A program made the translations under genes and the position numbers. A stretch of 20,758 bases of DNA. It comes from a virus. Under the pieces are notes generated by a model. That model was not told the DNA's origin. It worked only from the letters and a program-made list of their open reading frames with translations, and did not search any database. The DNA lies in the IMG/VR virus record IMGVR_UViG_3300034198_020997, positions 1 through 20,758 of that record; one strand, written 5' to 3'. This document shows positions 15,534-20,758 of this stretch, in pieces. Numbering within the stretch: position 1 is the first letter of the stretch; each line of letters begins with the position of its first letter.

Positions 15534-15596
15534 CTACTGTAGGCTTACGAGCCCGGTTTTAGGGAAGGCGTTCTTCCCACTCACAAGTAGGTCTAC
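15534..15596 (+). other. Structured noncoding segment between converging operons
   Basis: Several short stems are packed here. CTACT (15534-15538) can pair with AGTAG (15586-15590) and enclose two hairpins: GGCT-TACG-AGCC (15542-15553), with a UNCG-type loop, and GGGAAG-GCGTT-CTTCCC (15562-15578). A small GTAG/CTAC stem lies at 15587-15596 and competes with the closing stem. It has no tRNA-like T-arm. It could be a 3'-UTR structure that protects the mRNA or a small RNA released before the terminator. The pairings are visible; the function is unknown. Confidence 0.35.
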
Positions 15597-15603
15597 AAAT
15601 AGC

Positions 15604-15631
15604 AAAACCCAGGGCTTTGGCCCTGGGTTTT
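15604..15631. terminator. Bidirectional intrinsic terminator
   Basis: AAAACCCAGGGC (15604-15615) and GCCCTGGGTTTT (15620-15631) form a perfect 12-bp stem with a TTTG loop. On the plus strand the stem ends in TTTT and runs on into GTTTATAT, an acceptable U-rich tail. On the minus strand it also ends in TTTT, followed by GCTATTTG. It lies between the last plus-strand gene (ends 15525) and the last minus-strand gene (ends 15672), exactly where two converging operons need stopping. Confidence 0.85.
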
Positions 15632-15671
15632 GTTTATATAGCACTTAGGTTTTATACCAGCAGGTCTTGTA

Positions 15672-16268
15672 TTATTTTTGACTGGGATCCGCCTTCGGCG
15701 CGTACTTTTCTTTATAGTAGTCGGCGTGCTCGTCTGCATAGACCCCTCCTGTGGGCACCCAACTCGGTAGCCAATCAGGACGTATTAAGTCCATTGTTAC
15801 AGGGTCAAACCCAGACTCTACCAATCGCTCGTCTCGGGTTAGCGGCATATCGATCTTGTCCGGTTCAGCGTCTATGCGCTCTTTATTAGCTCGGTATACC
15901 TGGCTTGGAGAAACCCCAAGAGAGTCCAAGACCTTAGTTAGATTTGGATGCTTTTCCCCCTCTCTATTGATAACATACCTATCTAGGGAGTAGTCTCCTA
16001 TGCCTTTAACTGCTGCGCCGCTACCAGCTCCAATTAATGCACCCATAAGAGCACCCTTGAGTTTAGGCTGTCCTCGCAATGCATTAATCAAAGTGCCTAT
16101 ACCCGCACCTGCTAAACCGCCACCTCCGGCATAAATACCGTAATTGGCCAGCTGATTGCTACTTGGATTTAGTATAGGGAAATATACGGGAACCTTGTTG
16201 GGGTTATCTACTTGCGGCCTACCGGCCTTCTTAAGCATACGCTGAATATTGTTTGCTACTTTAATCAT
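15672..16268 (-). CDS. Glycine-zipper protein with shared N-terminal leader (198 aa)
   Basis: Last gene of the minus-strand operon, starting four bases after the upstream stop. Residues 1-14 (MIKVANNIQRMLKK) repeat, nearly unchanged, the start of the 215-residue protein two genes upstream. Residues 44-90 contain two Gly/Ala-rich hydrophobic helices with G-x3-G spacing (GIYAGGGGLAGAGIGTLINA and GALMGALIGAGSGAAVKGIG) joined by a short basic loop (RGQPKLK). This is a glycine-zipper hairpin able to insert in membranes. The C-terminal 100 residues are soluble, charged and Pro-rich. Phage proteins of this build are often internal virion proteins that reach the membrane during DNA entry. That role is inferred. 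Confidence 0.78.
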   Translation of the reverse strand: MIKVANNIQRMLKKAGRPQVDNPNKVPVYFPILNPSSNQLANYGIYAGGGGLAGAGIGTLINALRGQPKLKGALMGALIGAGSGAAVKGIGDYSLDRYVINREGEKHPNLTKVLDSLGVSPSQVYRANKERIDAEPDKIDMPLTRDERLVESGFDPVTMDLIRPDWLPSWVPTGGVYADEHADYYKEKYAPKADPSQK

Positions 16269-16272
16269 CTTA

Positions 16273-17184
16273 TTAGCCCATCAAGCCTTTTCTTACTAGC
16301 TGGCGCTGGAAGTCTCTGGCCATCTGAGCCTTTAGTCTAGGGTCGCTGAAAAGCTCCACCTCTCCTAGATCAGCACCAACAGGTAGATCTTCCATCAGGT
16401 CTTCGATTTCTTTATTCTTTCTAGCGCGGCTTCCGTAGCCATACAGCAATCCGCCTAGACCTCCGGCTGCACCGCCGATCAAGGCGCCCAGAGGAGCACT
16501 CTTCTCCAGTAGGGCTCCAGTGCCTGCACCAGCGCCTGCGCCTAGTAGAGCGCCCATGAGTCCAGTTCCTAGCCCGGCCCAGGTTGGACTGGACAGCTGG
16601 CTGGAGATTGGATCTGCCTCAGTGGGAAACAGCATTGGGAACATCTGAGCCTTAGCTCTGTCGACTTCAAGCTGCTCTTCTGGCGTAAAGTATCTCTTGC
16701 AGCCAAATCCAGGAGTGCACTTAATGGGTACGTCTAGGATAGCTTCTGTGGCAAAGGTGTTGGCCTCTTTGGTCTTATTGCCCCAGTTGTCAGCTCCAAC
16801 CTCACGGCACTTGGTTACCGCACCTGAGGCATAGGCCGAGGGCCATACGTCATATCTGGCCTTTACCTTACGAGTGCAGGCATCGTCCTTTTTCTTTTCT
16901 TCTTCGGACTTCTTGCCCCAGCTGTCACCTCTGCCCTTTTCCTTGCATGCTCCAGGAGTCGGACGACATGCAGGATAATCTCCTCGCTCTTCGCCAGAAG
17001 ACCGTCCGCAGGCCTTGTAGCCTCCGGATCCATCCGGTGCATTGCAGTCCACCCAGCCGCCCCTAGAGCCTTTTTCGCCCTTACGACTGAACCAGTCGTG
17101 CAGAGACTTCTCCTTGCTGGCCTCACGCTTGGCTTCGGCCTGCTTTAGTAACATCGTTGTAATGTTGTGACTAATTGAAATCAT
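16273..17184 (-). CDS. DUF5872-like / WPSAYASG domain fused to glycine zipper (303 aa)
   Basis: Four parts are visible. Residues 1-16 are a variant of the operon's leader (MISISHNITTMLLKQA). Residues 28-91 (HDWFSRKGEKGSRGGWVDCN, then ACGRSSGEERGDYPACRP and WGKKS) match a Cys/Lys-rich family I recall as DUF5872. Residues 103-138 contain CTRKVKARYDVWPSAYASGA and NWGNK, a motif found in phages and algal giant viruses. Residues 203-250 form two Gly-rich helices around LLEKSAPLG, a zipper hairpin like that of the next gene. The C-terminus is charged. The start overlaps the upstream stop (ATGA), with a weak GGA nine bases before. It is likely a packaged virion protein; neither conserved domain has a function known to me. 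Confidence 0.8.
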   Translation of the reverse strand: MISISHNITTMLLKQAEAKREASKEKSLHDWFSRKGEKGSRGGWVDCNAPDGSGGYKACGRSSGEERGDYPACRPTPGACKEKGRGDSWGKKSEEEKKKDDACTRKVKARYDVWPSAYASGAVTKCREVGADNWGNKTKEANTFATEAILDVPIKCTPGFGCKRYFTPEEQLEVDRAKAQMFPMLFPTEADPISSQLSSPTWAGLGTGLMGALLGAGAGAGTGALLEKSAPLGALIGGAAGGLGGLLYGYGSRARKNKEIEDLMEDLPVGADLGEVELFSDPRLKAQMARDFQRQLVRKGLMG

Positions 17185-17882
17185 TTGTTAAGTCCGTTGG
17201 CAAAGCTTTGTACAAACTTATTCCAAGTACCGGTGTCCTTGTTTACCAGCGGAGTGTTATTTAGCTCAAGCATCATTTTAGCAGTTCTTCTGTCTACGTA
17301 GGCTTTTACGTCTGCTTGAAACGCTAATTGATTTTGAATCATCATTTGCATGGTTTCCTGGGTATCTGCGTGAGACTCCACGTTGGCCGCAAAGTCCCCA
17401 GGGCCCATGTCCGCAACCTTTGCAAGTACTGGAGGCGGTCTATACAACCCTTGCTCCTTGCACACCTCTCCGATGTATCTACGTACGTCTGGACCTAGTC
17501 GCTCCGGAGTACTGCTGTCTATCATTGTCAATTCCGTAATCGCCCAGGCGCATTCGTAGACATCCGCTATATCAAACACATCGTAGCTCATAGGCGTTCC
17601 GCTTAGTAGATTTGCTGTGTTCATGAACGTCGAGACGTCCACGTGCACAAGGTCTGTCGTAAGGGAATTCCAAAGAGCCCAAACTTTGTCTGTGCTGATA
17701 GCAGGAATGTCGGATAGCCCGAAACCTTCTTCAATTTCTTGGCGGAAGGCCTGGGGATCCATATCAAAGATCTCCTGGCCGTACGAGTCCAAGACCATAG
17801 TGAGGAGCGTGGTCCCAACGGTGTCTCGGCTTTTCCACAGCTGCTCATAGGTTTGTTGAGATGTTACGGACTTTACTGGCAT
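17181..17882 (-). CDS. Hypothetical protein of the minus-strand virion operon (233 aa)
   Basis: GAGG lies six bases before the ATG on the minus strand. The protein is mainly helical and acidic, with helices at about 12-35 (YEQLWKSRDTVGTTLLTMVL) and 40-50, a VWALWNSLTTDLVHVDVSTF stretch at about 67-86, and a Met/Gln-rich C-terminal helix (ETMQMMIQNQLAFQADVKAY). It lacks the leader and the Gly zipper of its neighbours. I do not recognise a family. Its stop overlaps the next start by four bases. Head or neck structural proteins can look like this, but the evidence is only position and composition. Confidence 0.75.
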   Translation of the reverse strand: MPVKSVTSQQTYEQLWKSRDTVGTTLLTMVLDSYGQEIFDMDPQAFRQEIEEGFGLSDIPAISTDKVWALWNSLTTDLVHVDVSTFMNTANLLSGTPMSYDVFDIADVYECAWAITELTMIDSSTPERLGPDVRRYIGEVCKEQGLYRPPPVLAKVADMGPGDFAANVESHADTQETMQMMIQNQLAFQADVKAYVDRRTAKMMLELNNTPLVNKDTGTWNKFVQSFANGLNK

Positions 17883-17909
17883 ATCACCTCAGCATGTTAG
17901 TTTTTGGAA

Positions 17910-18557
17910 TTAACGTCCTAGAGGATTCTTAAGAAGATTTTGACCAATGTTCTTAATTTTGCTACCTAGACCTGCTGCTTGATTTTGAATAGCTTGCCCT
18001 TTCGCTGCCATCTGAGGAGCAACCTGATTAAGGCCAGCCCCACCTGCGTCTACAATGTTTCTAGCATAACCTTGAGCCTCAGGAATAAAGGCGTCAACGT
18101 AGTCAAGAGCATAGCCACCTATGTCGCCAAACTGGTTTATACCCTGAGTCTGCAGGTTTAGAATGTTGTTGTAGTCCTGCGCAAGTAGTGGAGCTGCGGC
18201 CTGTGTATCTGCAGCAAACTGGCCCGCTCTTGACAATAGCAGAGGAATGCCGTCCGGACCTACCATCCTCTTGTAGCCTTGTTGCGCACCGCGAAGTCCA
18301 CGATTAATATCTCTGTGCATCATACGAGTGTCATTCTGCAACCGCTGTTGTAAGGGTGCATAGAAATTCTCTGGAGCAAGTCTAGGGGCATCCGCAGGTC
18401 TTGCAATATACGGAGAAAGGGCATCCGCAGGTCTTGCAATATACGGAGATGGTGGTCCCATTTCTCCATCCGCAGGTCTTGCAATATACGGCGGAGAGAT
18501 GTCACCTTGTGCCTTCTTCTCCAGCATGCGTTGAATGTTGTTTGCTACTTTAATCAT
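17910..18557 (-). CDS. Leader-bearing protein with PYIARPAD tandem repeats (215 aa)
   Basis: AAGGA precedes the ATG, and the start overlaps the upstream stop (ATGA). Residues 1-14 (MIKVANNIQRMLEK) are the operon's shared leader. Then PYIARPAD occurs three times (23-30, 38-45, 49-56) with variable Ser/Pro/Gly linkers. The remaining 150 residues are Ala/Gln/Gly-rich and probably helical (GQFAADTQAAAPLLAQDYNN, then AAKGQAIQNQAAGLGSKIKN), ending in a basic LLKNPLGR. There is no clear membrane helix. The composition recalls phage internal or ejection proteins. The repeat region could be an interaction or docking strip. Both ideas are inference. Confidence 0.78.
   Translation of the reverse strand: MIKVANNIQRMLEKKAQGDISPPYIARPADGEMGPPSPYIARPADALSPYIARPADAPRLAPENFYAPLQQRLQNDTRMMHRDINRGLRGAQQGYKRMVGPDGIPLLLSRAGQFAADTQAAAPLLAQDYNNILNLQTQGINQFGDIGGYALDYVDAFIPEAQGYARNIVDAGGAGLNQVAPQMAAKGQAIQNQAAGLGSKIKNIGQNLLKNPLGR
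18391..18491. repeat. Three direct copies of a 23-bp unit, in frame
   Basis: The unit begins TCCGCAGGTCTTGCAATATA and ends CGG. It is exact at 18391-18413, 18424-18446 and 18469-18491, with offsets of 33 and 45 bases. Offsets divisible by three keep the minus-strand frame and give three PYIARPAD peptides. The first two copies share further flanking bases. Identity at synonymous positions points to recent duplication. The spacers are short, unequal and coding, so it is not a CRISPR array. Confidence 0.9.
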
Positions 18558-19903
18558 GACTGCATTCCTTGGGCTGCGCCCATTTGAGAGTTAATAACGT
18601 TCTGTTCGTGTTGCTGTCTTGCCTGTCGAGCCTTGACAGCGGCTAATCCTGCTTGAGCATCAAGCGCATCTAGCTTGGCCTGCTCTTTCTTCTCGTTCAT
18701 ACGAGCTTCAAACGAAGCATCGTCTTCTCCAGGCACAGGGTTTGTGTCGTCTACTGGACCCTGCTGCATGGGAGGCATGCCGATGTTTGCCTCCTTAAAT
18801 AAACGACCAAGCAGATCGTCGGCAGTTTCTGGCATGTACCCGGACACCTTGATTGCCTCTTCAAATCTACGGGCTTCTGGTTTTGGCAGGGTGGGCAGAA
18901 TCTCGGCAGCTTTGCTTCTATCTACATTGAAGCCGTCGGTCTGGCAATAAGACAGGAAGTCGTCGCCAGCGATCTTGAGGCCCTTTTCCAATTGATGGTC
19001 GCTGATCTTGGTAAGATCCACAGGCATGCCGGTAGTAAGGTGAATTACAGCGTCTGCTGCGGCAGCGGCTTTAGTCATATTGACGCGTAGGCAAGCCTCC
19101 ACAGGATGCTGCAGAGCCGACCCCCACTTGGTATTAAGTCCGTGCTTTACGTCCAAAGCCTCCAGAGCATTGGAAATAAGTTCTCCGCTATTGCAAATCT
19201 CAAAAGGACGACTGTTTAAATCGTTAGCAATTTTAAGCAGCTCGTCTTCTAGATTGCTCCAACGCATAGTGGAGATGCTGCTAAGGCGATCAGTAATCGC
19301 CATGGCTACCTTGCAATTAATGTTTGCATAGGTCTCAGGATTTACCAATTTGTCTAAATAAGTAGATGCGCCAGTAGTAAGACTTAAAAAATCTGCCTTA
19401 GCTGCAAGGCGAGTTGCTGCTTGCTTCTGTACATTTAGCGGAAACTTTGTTCTATTCTTATACAGCCATTCTGCGCTAGCCGTAGCTGCTTCCTTAGTGT
19501 GATCTGGGCAGCGCTCTACCTTTGCACCCTTGTAGTCAAAAGAAATGGCATACGAGGCAGGAATAGTTTGTAATTCAAATGCCTGCTTCAGACTTGTTAC
19601 GTCATCTGCAATTCCCCAGATACGAGCAGCATTAAACAACTTTGCTTCAGCTTGTTTACTCGTTCCTGAAGTGTTACACTGGTTGCCGTAGAAATAAAGA
19701 GCGGAGCACCAACAGTTGGCTTTAGTATTTACGGCAAACTTTCTGTTGAAGCCATCTGCAAATGCATCGGATGGAACGTCGTTCAAATCTTCTTTGGTGG
19801 GTACGCTTGCTGCCTTTACGTACTCCGGCATCGAGACCTGCTTAACGAAGGCATTATAGTACTTTTTAGAGACGTCATCAGTTATGTCAATCCAGCGACT
19901 CAT
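18554..19903 (-). CDS. Hypothetical virion-associated protein, first gene of the minus operon (449 aa)
   Basis: AAGGAA lies ten bases before the ATG on the minus strand. The N-terminal region contains VPSDAFADGFNRKFAVNTKA (43-62), a phrase I associate with uncharacterised proteins of large tailed phages, then a Cys/aromatic patch (NCWCSALYFYG). The body is helical and soluble. A repeated-looking unit, AEWLYKNRTKFPLNVQKQAA, suggests helix pairs. From about residue 395 a highly charged, Ala/Gln-rich helix (FEARMNEKKEQAKLDALDAQ) forms a likely coiled coil up to the C-terminus. No enzyme motif is seen. It could be a scaffold, a structural head protein or a partner for the leader-bearing proteins downstream. 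Its start region overlaps the divergent primase-like gene by 20 bases. Confidence 0.78.
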   Translation of the reverse strand: MSRWIDITDDVSKKYYNAFVKQVSMPEYVKAASVPTKEDLNDVPSDAFADGFNRKFAVNTKANCWCSALYFYGNQCNTSGTSKQAEAKLFNAARIWGIADDVTSLKQAFELQTIPASYAISFDYKGAKVERCPDHTKEAATASAEWLYKNRTKFPLNVQKQAATRLAAKADFLSLTTGASTYLDKLVNPETYANINCKVAMAITDRLSSISTMRWSNLEDELLKIANDLNSRPFEICNSGELISNALEALDVKHGLNTKWGSALQHPVEACLRVNMTKAAAAADAVIHLTTGMPVDLTKISDHQLEKGLKIAGDDFLSYCQTDGFNVDRSKAAEILPTLPKPEARRFEEAIKVSGYMPETADDLLGRLFKEANIGMPPMQQGPVDDTNPVPGEDDASFEARMNEKKEQAKLDALDAQAGLAAVKARQARQQHEQNVINSQMGAAQGMQS

Positions 19904-20758
19904 AGATGGTGTTCCTTCGGAAGAGTTCTACTCGACCTTCCATTATACAAAAATCTTAAAACTTCTGGGTTACGACGGCCCGACTAAGGCAGGCGCTTAT
20001 GTACGTTGTCCTAAGTGTAAAACTGCAAATATGCTGGTCTCTAGCCTGCTACCCTTTGAAGGGTGGATGTATTGCGACAAGTGCAAACTAGCATGTGAAG
20101 GTCTGCAACTATACGGGCAGGCGTACAAAATCTCAAACCCAGAAGAGCTTTTAGAGGTCCTTTCCAAGGATCTTAAAGTAAAGTCTGTAAATACAGAAGA
20201 CCACATTGCTTATTGCAATTTTTATAACAGATACTACAAAAAGATACAAAAAGTTTGGACTAAGGCCCAAGCAGCCATGTACCCCACGGCAAACAGACTT
20301 GCCGTAGGCAGACTGGCAGAACTTAACCTATGGCTAAGCCAAGAGGTATTTAACCGAGGGCTAGCTGATTGGTTTGGATTTGGGTTTAAGAACGAGCTAG
20401 AAGAGCAACTACAGGAAACCATATCTGGTCTTGGTAAGTCTCCTGAGGGTTTGCTTGTAATGCCGTTTTACATCAAGCCGGGATTTATTAGTGGATTTGG
20501 TTTTGTATCCGCTAAAGATCAGATGTCCTATATGAATCTCCTACAGGGGCATAGCGGAGGATATTGTGGACTTAACTCTTGCCATAACTCCGATGCAAAT
20601 AAAATACACGTTGTGTCTCACCCCATGCAGGCAGCTAGAATTGCACAAAAATGTGCAATTGAAAGATACACCAAGTTATCTGTAGTAGCTAAAGCCCCTA
20701 TTGGGGAACTAGAGCCCCTATTACTTACTAAGCCCACCGTGGCGTGGATTGACGAACC
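19884..20758 (+). CDS. Primase-like zinc-ribbon protein, 5' part (291 aa visible)
   Basis: The gene runs off the window. ATG 19884 is the only good in-frame start before the conserved part. It overlaps the opposite-strand gene by 20 bases and has a poor Shine-Dalgarno. Cys 42 and 45 (CPKC) and Cys 64 and 67 (CDKC) form a zinc ribbon like that at the N-terminus of phage DNA primases, where it helps recognise the template trinucleotide. Residues 188-208 (EGLLVMPFYIKPGFISGFGF) match the strand that opens the primase core in T7 gp4-like proteins. KIHVVSHPMQAARIAQK (240-256) sits where the Toprim motif should be but lacks its usual glutamate. The likely role is primer synthesis, perhaps with a helicase domain downstream. 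Confidence 0.65.
   Translation, partial: MSIQRLIDGVPSEEFYSTFHYTKILKLLGYDGPTKAGAYVRCPKCKTANMLVSSLLPFEGWMYCDKCKLACEGLQLYGQAYKISNPEELLEVLSKDLKVKSVNTEDHIAYCNFYNRYYKKIQKVWTKAQAAMYPTANRLAVGRLAELNLWLSQEVFNRGLADWFGFGFKNELEEQLQETISGLGKSPEGLLVMPFYIKPGFISGFGFVSAKDQMSYMNLLQGHSGGYCGLNSCHNSDANKIHVVSHPMQAARIAQKCAIERYTKLSVVAKAPIGELEPLLLTKPTVAWIDE
19942..19947 (-). promoter_or_regulatory. Candidate -10 box for the minus-strand operon
   Basis: Read on the minus strand this is a perfect TATAAT, preceded by a T-rich run, and ends 38 bases before the operon's first ATG. No convincing TTGACA-like -35 lies at 16-18 bases. The site falls inside the coding part of the divergent primase-like gene. A host-sigma70 or modified phage promoter is possible; chance cannot be excluded. 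Confidence 0.3.

Noticed and set aside
15534-15600. tRNA gene
   Set aside because: There is no GTTC-type T-loop, no seven-base acceptor stem and no anticodon arm, despite several small hairpins.
18391-18491. CRISPR-like array
   Set aside because: It has only three units, unequal 10- and 22-base spacers, and lies in frame within a gene.
18320-18505. Alternative minus-strand frame with RILQDLRM repeats
   Set aside because: It is produced by the same 23-bp DNA repeat in another frame; the true frame has the leader, an RBS and full length.
1-20758. Excess of GGATCC sites
   Set aside because: I noticed about a dozen, somewhat more than a random expectation of about five, but many fall on Gly-Ser/Asp-Pro codons and no pattern in spacing is seen.

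Overview
The window is part of a tailed bacteriophage genome, probably a large one; I cannot name the phage or its host. Genes are packed with start/stop overlaps (ATGA, GTGA, TAATG), most starts have a Shine-Dalgarno sequence, and the products resemble virion fibre, decoration and internal proteins. A eukaryotic virus is unlikely despite a domain shared with algal giant viruses, because the genes form tight polycistronic runs with bacterial ribosome binding sites.

Region 1 (1-15525, plus strand) is one long virion-type run of 19 genes. It opens with an unassigned protein, a small protein with a baseplate-like C-terminus, and a 732-residue fibre-like protein. After the only clear gap, which holds a hairpin beside a strong RBS, come five related proteins (3940-10122). 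Most begin with an [N/D]xNxxR[N/S]YP motif, and all carry a central 'ING...GNI' beta-hairpin module. Two also share a C-x2-PCC-x-C cluster followed by a helix. Next are a Pro/Cys-rich protein, a small protein with a tail-fibre N-terminal motif, two small proteins, and a protein with 43 cysteines in 353 residues. The run ends with a DUF6734-like glycosyltransferase, two small unknowns, a HExxH metallopeptidase-like protein, a 52-residue membrane protein and an Ig-like protein.

Region 2 (15526-15671) is the only noncoding stretch over 100 bp. It has several small hairpins and then a perfect 12-bp stem terminator that probably serves both converging operons.

Region 3 (15672-19903, minus strand) is a five-gene operon. 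Three products start with the same amphipathic leader (MI-x-[VI]-x2-NI-x2-ML). Two of these end in, or contain, a paired glycine-zipper segment that could cross a membrane, and one also carries a DUF5872-like domain with a WPSAYASG motif. I infer a set of internal or ejected virion proteins; no function is proven.

Region 4 (19884-20758, plus strand) is the 5' part of a zinc-ribbon protein that looks like a phage DNA primase or primase-helicase, cut by the window edge. Its start overlaps the start of the minus operon by 20 bp, so it probably marks the beginning of a replication module.
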